The position numbers and the translations under genes were made by a program. Below, one piece after another: positions 38,156 to 50,800 of a stretch of 64,000 nucleotides of DNA; positions within the stretch are counted from its first letter, which is position 1, and the number at the start of each line of letters is the position of its first letter. The notes below the pieces were generated by a model. The model had not been told where the DNA came from. It did not search any database and worked only from the letters and a program-made list of their open reading frames with translations. This DNA comes from Paulownia fortunei. Lineage: Eukaryota; Streptophyta; Magnoliopsida; Lamiales; Paulowniaceae. The stretch spans positions 124,001 through 188,000 of the forward strand of contig JAGSPU010000064.1 in assembly GCA_019321725.1 (NCBI GenBank), given 5' to 3'.

Positions 38156-38663
38156 ATTATTGATACAAACAGCATGAGCCAATTTCTTGGCAGTGAAAAC
38201 ATTTAAATTTTTACGTGATTTGCGGGATGACTGACTGAACTTTTCGGATGCTTCATACAATGAACAAATAGCTTGACTACATAAAAGGCATCAAGAATTT
38301 GTTCTACATATGCTTCATCTTTTGAAACACGAAGTCATTTAAAACGAGTTTAAAGTATTCTAGTTTACTGTCCACAAAAACCATAAGGAAAAAGTGCCAT
38401 ATAGAGTGGGATACCAATAAATAGGATCGAAATCTACGCACTTGAAAGAGTACAACAAATAAACAAGAGAAAGCCAACAACACGTTTGTCTCTGCAGTCC
38501 ACTAAATTCAACATATGCAGTGCTATACGTTTGTGTCTCATGCAACAATTTACACGGTTAAAATACTCCATTCATTCTAGTTTTCCAGTCATATAAGCAT
38601 CTAGTCCAGGCTCTTTTGATCTTACATCTCATTGGTTAACCAATATTTTATGCCGCTATAGTT
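38156..38663. other. Spacer and EMC5 3' UTR
   Basis: AT-rich. The right part is the probable 3' UTR of the minus-strand EMC5 gene. The minus-strand frame at 38360-38548 has no recognisable motif. Confidence 0.45.
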
Positions 38664-40536
38664 TCACTTAAGCTTCACATCCATGTCCAAAGGAAATGCT
38701 TTCCCACGATGATTAAAGATCATGAAATCCAGATTGGCGGGTAAGGTTACCACCCTGCTTTGCACAAAAGGAAAATGAAGAAACTTGATATTAGTATCCA
38801 GAAGCACATTCAAAAAAAAAAAAGAAAGAAAGAAAGAAAATCAGGTAGGTTTTGCTTCTAAAACAATATTAACTAGCAAGACTCAAGTCAATCAAATTCA
38901 GGATGGCAGATGCTTATGATCTCCCATCTTTTCAACGGGAAAGAGATATATCCTCAAGACACTTTTGCATTCATTATTTTCCTCAACTTCTCACTTAGTT
39001 TTTTTTATCTCTTCTTTCACTTTTACTTTTCAGTAGTAACATTTCTCCTCACATCCTCTTTTTGCTTTTTCTTTTAGTTATTCATAGCTTTGCAGATCTT
39101 CCCTTTAAGTTAGTGGCACTAGATTTCAAGAGGACAGATTAATAGTCTTTCTAAAATTTCAGGGATGTTCTTTTACAGAACACAGGGTTCTTTTACAGAA
39201 CACAGGGACCTTATCAAGATCAAAGCATAACACATCAAAGAAAAAACAATTGTTTCAAGCACAATGCTGAAAACTGTTGATTTACCTTTGACTCCGAAGA
39301 CCAAAACGAGATGAAAGAATTGATACAAGCATTAGGTAAGTAACATGGGAATGAAGAAATCTCGTGCTTGTCAAAACAAAATTTTGAAAACTTAAGGGGT
39401 GAGTAATCATCATATAGATTTCTAATAACTTACAGGCTTCCAGTCCAACAATAGAAGTTCCTTAAAGAACATGTTTCTTTAGCTGGTCTAAAGCAGCCCA
39501 ATTCATGATACACAAAATATAATCTATGAAAACTAGAAACTTTTGATCACTGGGAAACTGTCAAATGTTGTAAGATTCACATAATAGCGCCAAGTGGTTG
39601 TATATTTCCACTCCCACCGGATATAAGCCCTCATAAAATCCTAATTCTTTTCACATGATTTATGCAATCAATCTCCAAAACCAACAAATTTGCTTGCTCT
39701 GAATCAAGATATATTATCCCATTCTCATATTTAACATACTTGAAATCCACGGGGTTGCATTTGAATGAAATGATTTGGATTTGAGAAATTTGGGGAAATG
39801 ATTTTAAAAGTCTACGTATATTTGAAATCTACCATACTGATTTAAAAGATAGTTCAAAATAGGAATTTAAAGATTTGAAATTTATTGTATTAAAAGATTA
39901 TCTAAAATGTTTAATGAATTTGTTATTATAAATTTTAAAATTCTTAACTTTCAAATCCATCAAATGAAGGGAGGAAGTCTGTCCGTCTACTCAATTTTCA
40001 CAATCTTCCATTATGCAGCATAATAATACTAGACAGAATTAGATTGATTTTTGAACAATAGCCCGGAAAAGAAAATAAGAAGTAATTACTCACCTGTTCT
40101 CATCTGAATGGGGAGTATCGACAAAAACTTTCCAGGAACGGTTAAAGCAGCCCACATGCACAACACTAGTCCTGCTACCAACTCCATCACGACCTGTAAA
40201 TTACTCACAAAAAAAAACAAAAGAAGAAGAAAAACAGACCAATTAATCTATACACATCTACAGGAAATTATACACAATACAGCATATTTCGAGGTGAGTT
40301 TAAAGAAATTACGTTGATCGGGGGTCCCGAAAATTGCTCCTCCGTGATCTTGAGCAGAGACCTGTCTGCAAATACAAAATCAACAATATATAAGTATTTC
40401 ACGATCTGAGTAAAAAGGTCCAAAGTTTGGAGACTTGAATAGGAATCAATGAGGTGAAGGTACACTGGATGGTGGAGTAGGCCGCGTGTGAGAGGATCAG
40501 AACTCCGACAACGCCGACGACGAAACCTACGCCCAT
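38664..40536 (-). CDS. EMC5: ER membrane protein complex subunit 5 / membrane magnesium transporter (one-base frame break in exon 3)
   Basis: EMC5 is a small two-helix subunit of the ER membrane insertase; the family is also called membrane magnesium transporter (MMgT). Exons on the minus strand are 40536-40464, 40365-40313, 40193-40094 and 38754-38664. Exon 1 encodes a hydrophobic N-terminus (MGVGFVVGVVGVLILSHAA). Exon 2 has LLKITEEQFSGPPIN. Exon 3 has LVAGLVLCMWAALTVPGKF. Exon 4 has LPANLDFMIFNHRGKAFP and ends DVKLK. The total is about 105 residues, as expected. Exon 3 is 100 bases but 101 are needed to join exon 4 in frame: the family's PHSDENR is readable only after one more base in the C-run opposite 40110-40113. 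As read, the protein would stop shortly after the junction. Confidence 0.9.
39167..39207. repeat. 20-bp direct repeat in EMC5 intron 3
   Basis: GTTCTTTTACAGAACACAGG occurs twice head to tail with a 20-bp period. Each unit is itself partly palindromic (TTCT...AGAA). Confidence 0.85.
39738..39975. mobile_element. MITE-like insertion in EMC5 intron 3
   Basis: The left end has TTGAATGAAATGATTTGGATTTGAG, cited here as its words TTGAATG and ATTTGGATTTG. The right end carries the inverse words CAAATCCATCAAATG. The interior is AT-rich and noncoding. The ends are approximate and no duplication of the target was confirmed. Confidence 0.35.
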
Positions 40537-41868
40537 GTTTTTCTCTTTTAGTATCTTGTTGTCGCTGGGAAAAGAAAAATCGCCGGCCGGCGACTACGAA
40601 TTGTAGAGTGGATTATTAGTTGATCCCAAATGGGTTTGTGTATGTGGGTTATACGTGCAAATGGGCTCTGGGCCTGGGATGCCAATAATAGTAGGTGGGC
40701 TTGGGCTGGTTTGATGCTAATGCTATCAACTAATTAAGGGGACGAATTTAAGTTCGATTTCATTTCAACATTTTTTAAAGAAATTAAGTTCGAATTGATT
40801 TCCATGTCCAGTTATAGCGCCTACTACATTATCATTGATTAGAGTAGATGAGGGCCAAATTAAGATTTTTATTTTATTGATTTGACGTCTTCTAAGGAAA
40901 ATACATAAATTTAAAATAACTTTTTATTTTCAATGATGAGTCGCTTTTATCTGAATTTAAATATAAATTTGGTATCGATCTATTTGTATAATCTTATGAC
41001 CTGACCCTTGTGCACGTCTATGAATTCATAACTCTATAAGATCAAACAGAGTATTTTTAGTTGGCAATTCTATTCATTCGTTTATCATGGGACAATCAAT
41101 TTCGAAAGTATAATAAGATTCAAATGGATTCATAATTTCAATCTCTATATAAAAATGATTAAATTAGTATGAAAGTTTGTCATAAATTAACTAGGCAAAA
41201 GGTTTTTCTTGAATATGTATATGTTGAGCGTATTTTATTAGGTGTCATAAATGATTGGGGTGACAAAATATATTATTTTGATGTAAGTTTTTAACTTGTG
41301 ACGTATAGAATTAATGTGTAAAAAAATTATATTAATAAAATATTAATTATTTAATGTTATACTTATAGATATACTTCTAAATTATAGCATTATCATTTTT
41401 TTATAATATAAGATCATCATTTGTTATGTTGACACAAATTAAACGATAATATTAAGTCAAAAAATTTGTGAAATGTGAATGCTAACATTATAATATATAT
41501 GCACGATTGTAGTAAAAAAATATTAAATATTATAATTTATATTTTTACAAAATAAAGCGTAATTTGAATACTCTTTAATCTATTTACTAAATGAGACAAA
41601 GTTTTTATCTCATAAACACTATTAATATTGGTTTTATTTTTTGAACCATGTCTAGAAAAAGTATATATGAAAATGATCGGGACCAAAGCTCCGGGTCATA
41701 TTTGGAAAAATGAAAATTGGGGGATAAAAATAGAACTCTTCAACAGCGTGAAGGACGTGAGTGCAATAAAGAACAATTTGCTATCCGTTAAAAGGCTTCT
41801 TCCATTTGAGGAGAAAGCATAAGAAATAGAAAAAGAAGAGCCCAACTGGCTACTAGAGTCTGAGCAAG
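40537..41868. promoter_or_regulatory. Divergent promoter region between EMC5 (-) and the PGK-like/TrmB gene (+)
   Basis: Close to EMC5, bases 40,660-40,715 contain ATGGGCTC, TGGGCCTGGG, GTGGGCTTGGGCTGG, that is, four or more TGGGCY site II-like words, as is common upstream of housekeeping genes. The remaining roughly 1 kb is AT-rich. No separate gene was recognised; the frame at 41628-41822 has no motif. Confidence 0.5.
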
Positions 41869-44800
41869 ATGAATCTAGTTCTTGATTTTCCCCAAGGAAA
41901 TCTCTTCTTCAACAATTCGAATCCTCAAAGTTTCGCATTACATTCACTCAAAATCGCACAGCATAAAACATGTTTTCATCCCCGAAATCGCACTGCATGT
42001 AAGAAAAAGAGAAGCAGCGCCGTTCTGTTTTCATCTCCAGGTTAATTTATTTTTTTTGCGATAGTTTAATTCGATCTTATTCATCACTACTTTTTGCTGA
42101 AATCAACGCTTGATTTTCTAATTAGTAGTTTTTACAGTTAGTAAGCTGGTTGATCAAACTGAGCATTCACTTGTAGAAAAGGTAAAGAGGTTTCACTGGT
42201 TTTTTTTTCGTCCTTTTTCGTTTCATCCCGTTTTTTGTGCGGATTTCATATCATTATATTGTTATATGCTTTTTGTTTTCATGTGATTTTATTTGTTATA
42301 TGCTTTTTGTTTTTGTTTGAAGATTGATATCACGTTTGGCTGTTGGACAATACCAAATGAATTGTGTGGCATACAGTCTAGAAGTATAATGAAAGAAACA
42401 GTGGTTGGCATTTCATCAAACACCAGGACTGCATGGCATGAAATAAACACAATGTAAAAACTAATATTATGAAAAAAATTATGCTTTTATTAGTGAACTT
42501 GCTTTATACGAAATTGACCATTGCTAAAACATACTTGCAAACTATCTCCTTCATAAGTTGTAGGAGGAAACTAAAAGAACTCTGGATTGATAAATGCGCT
42601 TGGGCTTGGGTTGAATTCATTATCAAAAGCTAGCTTTAAGGAGAGAGTGTTCAATCTACATACATACACTTTAACAACCCATCAATTTGGCGATCACGCT
42701 TTGTTTTTCATGCAAATGGGTCGGGGTGCAAACCCAACATCGCTTGCAAACCAGAGTTTGCAAGGTGCTCTGATACCATTGATAAATGGACTTGGGTAGA
42801 ACCCATCTCCAAAAGCTAGCTTAATAGGAGAGGGTGTCCAATCCACATAAGTATATTGTTACAACCCAACAATTTTGCGATGTGGAATAAATTCAAATTC
42901 TAACATAGTTAACATCTTATGGTTGTTTTTATCTAAATTCAATTATCATTGTTAATTTTCTTGTTGATTGTTCTGTGAAGGTTCTAAAGCTCAAAGATTT
43001 TGCAAAATGATTATTGACAAAGTAAGTCACCATATGCTTTCTAGCATTATTTCTGGTTTTGTAATATAACAGAGAGCACAAGATCAAAATCGAAAAGCAC
43101 CCACACTAAAAAATGGCAATAGAAGTAAAAAAAAGTAAAGAATCTATGAATTCATGCATAGGTTGCTTGATGTTGTGCTGGTTATGCACAGTCATTACTG
43201 TCAAATTATGAGGCTTTATTAGGAAAGCCATGTAATTTTACTGATTTTTAGGAATTTTGATTAGTTGTGTATATTAATTGATTAGGTATATATGTAATTG
43301 ATTAGTTTCCTATTTTGTAGAGATTATTCTTAAGTTGCAGGAACATGTATATAATGAATCAGTCTGTAACCTATTCAATACACATAATTCTTTTTCTCTC
43401 AATTATTTTTTCAATATGGTATCAGAGCCTTTGGCTCTTTCCTGAGAATATCAAAATTTCTTCTTTATTCTGGCCGAATTCCTACATTTCAATTTCTCCC
43501 ATTAATCCTCATTCTTTCACTCATACTCTTCTCTTCTGCCGGTGATTCTTTTCTTTTCTTTCAATTGAATATGTCAGACTCCATCCAAACCAGTCACACC
43601 AGCCATGTCTCAGATTCTCCTGCAACCGAGAATACTGCTGCTGCAACAACTGGGGATTTGCAAAACATCCAAGCGACATATCGATTAAATGGAAAGAATT
43701 ATTTGAAATGGTCACAACTGGTTCACACATTCTTGAAGGACAGAGGAAAATTGAGTCATTTGTTGGGCACAGGCCCTTCGAAGGACGATCTAAAATTTGC
43801 GACATGGGATGAACAAGATTCAATGGTGATGTCGTGGTTGTGGAATTCGATGCTACCGGAAATTAGTGATACATGTATGTTTCTCGGAACCACCAAGGAA
43901 ATTTGGGATGCCATCCGACAAACATATTCCAAGGTTCATGATGCTGCCCAAATCTATGAAATTAAAACAAAAATTTCAGCAGCCAAACAAGGTACTCAAA
44001 TTGTCACAGAATATTCGAGTTTCTTGCAAGGCTTGTGGCAGGAGATGGACCATTATCAATGCATTCAAATGCGCTACAGCGAGGACGCTGCAATTTTGAA
44101 GCGATTCATGGAGAAAGATCGCATCTACGATTTTTTAGCCGGTCTCAATGCTGAATTCGATGCTGTTAGGGTGCAAATTTTGGGAAAGGAGGAATCTCTC
44201 TTCCTTGAATGAGACAATTTCGATCATAAGAGCTGAAGAAGTAAGACGTAGTGTCATGCTTGAGAGTCAAGGAGGTAATGGCTCTGCCTTTGTGACCAAA
44301 GCAACTGGGTTGAAGGAATCTAATCCACCCCAACCTGTTATCCAAAGTAATCCATCTAAACCCATCAATTATGAATCCAACCGTGACTCTCTTTTTTGCA
44401 CATATTGCAAGAAGCATCGCCACACCAAGGAGCGATGTTGGAAACTACATGGCAAGCCCAACCGAAGTGCAAATGATAGAGGTCAAGCACATATGGCGAG
44501 CACTCAATCAAGCAATGATGGAAGTTCACAAAGTTCAGCCTCTGAATTCAACAATGATCAGATTGAAACAATGAAAAAAATTTGGAGTTACTTGAGAAAC
44601 CTTCTCGGCAGGTACATGTTCATTGGCGTTTTCAGGTATCTCTTCCTCCTCTTGTGTTGCTAATGTCTTGGAAATTTTCCAAAAATGTGGGTGATTGATT
44701 CTGGAGCCACTGATCATATGACTTGTTCTTCCAAATATTTTTCTACTTATAATCCTTGTTCTAGCATAGGAAAATAACTATAGCCGATGGGTCTATTACC

Positions 44801-47800
44801 ACCATAGCTGGTACAGGAGATATTCATATAAGTGATTCTATTACACTTAAAAATGTCCTTCATGTTCCAAAACTTTATGCGAACCTTGTTTCCATTCAAA
44901 AGCTTACCAGAGATTATAATTGCAGTGTAACCTTTTTTTCTTCGCATTGTGTGTTTCAGGAGCAGGACACGAAGAGGATGATTGGACGTGCTAGTGAGAG
45001 AGACGGCCTTTACTACCTGGAAGGTCAAAGTGGAAGAATAAGAGTTGAGAATCCTCTGTCTACATTATTTCTTTCGAGTCTGTTATAGCAAATAAAAATA
45101 AAATTTGGCTTTATCATCGTCGTTTAGGTCATCCGTCTTTTAATGTTCTTAAGTTTATGTTTCCTTCGTTATTTAAAGGGTCTACTCTTGAGTCCTTTCA
45201 TTGTAATGATTGTGAAATTGCCAAGCATAAACGTGCTTCTTTTCCAACAAGTAATACAAAAACTCTTATTCCTTTTTCTCTCATTCATAGTGATATTTGG
45301 GGACCCTCTACGATTCCAAATATTTCTGGTGCTAAGTGGTTTGTTTCATTTATTGATGATTGTACCCGAGTAACATGGATTTATCTTTTGAAAAATAAAT
45401 CTGATGTGAGCACTGTTTTTCCTAATTTTTACAACATGGTTAAAACCCAGTTTGATGTGAGAATTAAGCGATTTCGTTCTGATAATGCCAAGGACTATTT
45501 CAATCAAATTCTCTCTCCATTTTTTCAAAATGAAGAATCATTCATGAGTCTTCTTGTGTTAGCACCCCACAACAAAACGGAGTAGCGGAACGGAAAAATG
45601 GTCATCTTCTTGATGTAACAAGAGCTTTATTGTTTCATAAAAATGTTCCTAAACAGTATTGGGGGAAGCTGTTTTAACTGCTACTCATCTTATTAACAGA
45701 CTTCCAACTCGGGTCCTTGAATTCAAAAGCCCAATTGAAATTCTCACAAAATATTTTCCCACTTTCAATGGTTCAAATAATCTTATTCCTAGAATTTTTG
45801 GAAGTGTTGCCTTTGTACATGTTCACTCTCAAAACAGGGGAAAACTTGATCCACGTGCTATTCGGTGTATTTTCATTGGGTATTCTTCCACTCAAAAAGG
45901 ATATAAATGTTACATCCACCCACTAGGAAATTTTTTGTCTCTGCTGATGTTACTTTTGTCGAAAATGAGTCATTTTTTAAAAATTCCTATCTTCAGGGAG
46001 AGAACTTGAGTGAAGATAGAGCAAATGACTTGTTTCTACTTGATTTTCATTTTCCTAGTCAGTCCATTTCATCTAAGTCTCCAGTCAAGTCCGTTTCAAC
46101 TGTCGAACTGAACTTGAGTCTCTTGTTAAATCCATTTCAGTGTCTGTTGAACCAGTATCGGTTGAGTCACCAGTTCAGTCCACTCTTTGAAATCTATGCC
46201 ATTGGTTGAGTCATCTAAGTCATATGAAATAATGACAGATAAGGGGAAACAAAACAATGTTCAACCACTGCAGGTCTATTCTAGGAGGAAAGTTCCAGTC
46301 TCTCGATCGGTACAGGTACAATCTCCTATTTGTGATGCTGTTCAGATTCCGCAAATTGTTTCCACATCCACTGAAAATATTAACCATCAGCTGAGTCTAG
46401 AGAGCCCGTAGATGAGCATGAAACACCAAGTGATACCAACCTACCAATTGCACTTAGGAAAGGAACCAGAACTTGCACTAAACATCCATTATCCTTATTC
46501 ATGACCTACCAAAACTATCCCAAAACCATAAAGCCCTTTTAAGCAATTTCATACAATTCCCATTCCGAGAAATCTATCTGAGGCATTAGGGGACAAGAAG
46601 TGGAAGAATGCTATGAAAGTGGAGATGGAAGCTCTTGTAAAAAACAAGACATGGGAGTTGGTTAAATTATCGGGAGGAAAGAAACCAGTAGGATGTAGAT
46701 GGGTTTTTACAGTGAAATACAAATCTGATGGTTCCGTAGAAAGATACAAGGCAAGATTGGTCGCCAAAGGGTATACTCAAACTTATGGCATTGATTATCT
46801 TGAGACGTTTGCTCCTGTTGCGAAAATGAATATAGTACGAGTTCTCTTATCATTGGCTACCAATTTTGATGGAATCTACAACAATTTGATGTAAAAAATG
46901 CTTTTCTCCACGGTGACCTAGAAGAGGAGATCTACATGGAAGTTCCTCCTGGATTTGAATCTAAAGAGGGAATGGTGTGTAAGTTGAAAAAAGCTCTCTA
47001 CGGACTTAAGCAATCACCAAGAGCCTGGTTTGGAAGATTTGCCAAAGTGATGACTACTTTGGGATATAAACAAAGTCAAGGCGACCATACTTTATTTGTG
47101 AGACACTCTGATTCAGGGAGAGTGACAGCCTTGTTGGTTTATGTAGATGATATCATTGTGACAGGCAATGATGCAAGAGAGATGCACAATTTAAAACAGT
47201 GCCTTCTAAAAGAGTTTAACATTAAGGAACTTGGGAAATTGAAATACTTCCTAGGTATTGAAGTGGCACATTCAAAGCAAGGGATCTTTATTTCTCAGCA
47301 AAAATATGTGCTTGATTTGCTAAAAGAAACAGGAAAGTTGGGATGTAAACCGGTTGATACACCCATTGAATTCAATCATGGATTATGTGATGCTGTAGAA
47401 GATCCTGTGGTAGATAGAGGTTCTTATTAGAGGCTTGTTGGGAGGCTTATCTATTTGGCGCATACGAGGCCAGATATTTCATTTGCCGTCAGTGTTGTCA
47501 GCCAATTTATGCACAACCCTAAACAAACACATCTTAAGGCCGTTCACAGAATCTTGCAATACTTGAAGGGCAGTCTCGGAAAAGGTATTTTGTTTAGGAA
47601 AGGAGAAAGCATGACATTGGAGGCCTATACCGATGCGGATTACGCAGGATCATTGGTTGACAGAAGGTCAACCTCAGGCTATTGTACTCTCTTAGGTGGG
47701 AATCTTGTAATATGGAGAAGTAAGAAGCAAAATGTGGTGGCAAGATCAAGTGCAGAATCAGAGTTTAGATCAATGGCGATGGGAATATGTGAACTACTGT

Positions 47801-50800
47801 GGTTGAAGATAATTCTTGATGACCTGAATATTAAATGGGATGAACCAATGAGATTATACTGCGACAATAAATCTGCTATCAGTATTGCTCATAATCCCGT
47901 ACAACACGATCGAACAAAGCATATTGAAGTTGACAGACATTTTATCAAGGAGAAACTTGACAGTGGCCTTATATGTACTCCATTTATTTCTACAAAGGAT
48001 CAATTAGCGGATGTACTCACAAAAGGACTGTCAAGCACTGTGTTTCAGGAAATTATTAGCAAGCTTGGAATGGAGAATATCCATTTACCTGCTTGAGGGG
48101 GAGTGTCAAATTATGAGGCTTTATTAGGAAAGCCATGTGATTTTACTGATTTTTAGGAATTTTGATTAGTTGTGTATATTAATTGATTAGGTATATATGT
48201 AATTGATTAGTTTCCTATTTTGTAGAGATTTTATTACTATTCTTAAGTTGCAGGAACATATATATAATGAATCAGTCTGTAACCTATTCAATACACATAA
48301 TTCTTTTTCTCTCAATTATTTTTTCAATAATTACATTGGCTTTTACATATTTTTCTCTAGGATGCCATTTGTGATGGTGGACAATTTACTGCTTTTCCGC
48401 ATGTACAATCTCTTAGGAACTTTCCCAAGGAGGAGCTATTCAGAAAAGTTGTCATGGTCAGATTCGATGCGATGATTGTACTTCAAGGAATGAAGGAACA
48501 TCAATCATCACCATTAAATTCTTTTTCCACCATTAAGTATTTATACGAAGCAGGTGCAAAAGTAGTTCTGGTGGGTAGCTGGAATGAGAACAACAATTCT
48601 AGGTTTGATTCAGAAGCATGTCCCTCGACAGAATCTGTTGCAGGTGTGGCATGTCTTTCTACTGGTTTGAGGATCATGCTGGCTTCCTAATACAATTTTT
48701 CGCAATTACATTTTTAAGTGCTCTTTACGGATGTTTTGTCTATGATCCAGATTTTCTATCGTCAATGCTTGAACTCAAAGTTGTTCCGGTGAAATATGTT
48801 TCGGGATACATGCATTCAGATGTGGAAGATAGTAAAAAATCTGGCATTCTTCTGCTTGAGAATCTTTTCCACTTTAAGGGGGAACGGGCCAACTGTTCAA
48901 AGTTTGCCAAAGAACTCGCGTCTGGGGTTGATATAATTGTTAATGATGCCTTTTCTGAATCTCATAAAGTTCTTGCTTCAACAGTTGGTGTTGCTAGCTT
49001 TTGCTATGCCTACATTGCTGGATTTTACTTTGAGGAGGGCCTATATAAGCTGCAGAAAATCATCAAGACCATTGAAAGGCCCTATATGGCTATTGTACTC
49101 ATATACTCTCTACAAAAAAGAATTTATTTGAAATCAGTGGATATATCTTTCTCAAATTCTCGCGTTTATTATTTATAGGACTTCAATTTTACCTGCAGAT
49201 AGGTGGAGGCAACCTTGCAGACAAAGCTGCTGCATTGCGGTTTTTAGCATCTACATGTGATGGTTTAATCTTTGTTGGAAGTATGGCCTTTCAAATAATG
49301 CACGCCCTAGGGGTACCTGTTCCCATGAAATTGGTGGAACTTGGAGCATTAAAAGAAGCTGTCAGTATAGTGGAGTCTGCAAAGTCGAGAAACATTCCAC
49401 TTGTTCTTCCAAAAGATATTTGGTGCATCAAAGATCATATTCCAGAGCAGATGCAGATATTTTCTGTTTATTCTATTATTGAAGGTAAATCCATGACTTA
49501 CCAACCTTCATGTATACCAGGTTCTTTTTTTCACCAAAGAGAACACCTCAAGTTTCATGATCTTACTTGTTTTAGAAATTCATGAAAAGTCCAACCAAAT
49601 TTTTGTATTGGTTTTAGATTATTGTCAATTTTTTAAAATTTTGTTCATTTTTCCGAGTTTTATCCTTCCAGGTTGGCAACCTGTTGATATTGGATCAAGA
49701 TCGTTGGAAGAAATGATCTATTTGCTTTCAAAATGCAAGGTGATTATCAACGTCTTAAAAATATGTTAAAATATTATAGATTTATCTTTTCCTTTAAATG
49801 CACTTTTTATGCACCAACTCATACAAAAATAACACGTTTGGCTGATAGTCATTTTATCCAAAGTCTAGTGGTGATATTGCCCAGACTTCTGAAGCATTAA
49901 GGTAGAGAAAAAAAACAATTAGCTGTACCAAAGGGAATGGAGAAGAAGATATACTTGTAATGGATCCCCACTCCTAAGTAGTACATAAGAATACCTATCC
50001 TGATTCCTCTCTGTGTTTCCTCTTGCATGTGATGAATTCCTGCTCTTTTTGCCAGACGGTATACCTTACATTATAATTGTAACCACAGAACTGAAAAGTG
50101 CTTCAGAAGTTTTTGATCATTATCGAACAGCAATAACCACCCTGTTCCTAAACAGAGATGTAGAGGGACAACTCAGTACTTATAGACATGGCTTTAGAGT
50201 TAATGGTTTCTGAGTGAAGCTATAATTTATCCATTTTTGAGTTTCTTTTTTAATGTAATTGCCTGATTTACATTGTGAAATTGTGTTCTGTGAACTTTAC
50301 AGCTTCTTTCTGTTTGTCTTGACAAAAGTGTTTTCAAGTTTTCCAGAAAATAATGTGGATTGGCCCATTGAGATTCAGCTCTTCAAAACAGGATAAAGGT
50401 GGAACATTTAAACTGGCAGAAGCACTTGGTACTCTAAGCAGTTGCAACCTAACTTTTGTTGGGAAAATGGAATTCGAAGAATTACTTAGGAAATCAAAGT
50501 CTTTCTCAAATGATAGTTTTTTCAAAAGTGCTGCGGTTGTCTGGGAGGTTCTTAAAGGAAGAAAGCTTCCTGGGCTAATGGCATTGGACAGAGTATGTCT
50601 CTAAAACTCCATCTTTGAGTATATCTGTTTGGAATTTTAATCAAGGAAACATGTTTCTCCTTCAGTTTGGATTTACCATCTTCAAGCTGCTCCCTCCATC
50701 TTGAAAATTAAGTTAAATATAATTCACTATTGTTGCGTCCACAATCTGAAAACTCATTTCTCGATATTCAGCAATATGCGTTTATTTCTTGCCTCTGACC

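Larger units (their letters stand above)
43199..48329 (+). mobile_element. Young Ty1/copia LTR retrotransposon inserted in an intron of the fusion gene
   Basis: The element is 5,131 bp long and flanked by the 5-bp target duplication ATTAC (43194-43198 and 48330-48334). LTRs of 218 and 226 bp differ by two substitutions and one 8-bp indel. A tRNA-iMet primer site abuts the 5' LTR and a purine tract precedes the 3' LTR. Gene order gag, protease, integrase, RT, RNase H identifies the Ty1/copia superfamily; the lineage is not assigned. Several frameshifts and at least one nonsense codon in pol make this copy defective for its own movement. It lies between exons 3 and 4 of the host gene in the same orientation. 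Confidence 0.96.

Noticed and set aside
46549..46767. Minus-strand open frame in the copia RT region
   Set aside because: Antisense shadow of the reverse-transcriptase coding sequence.
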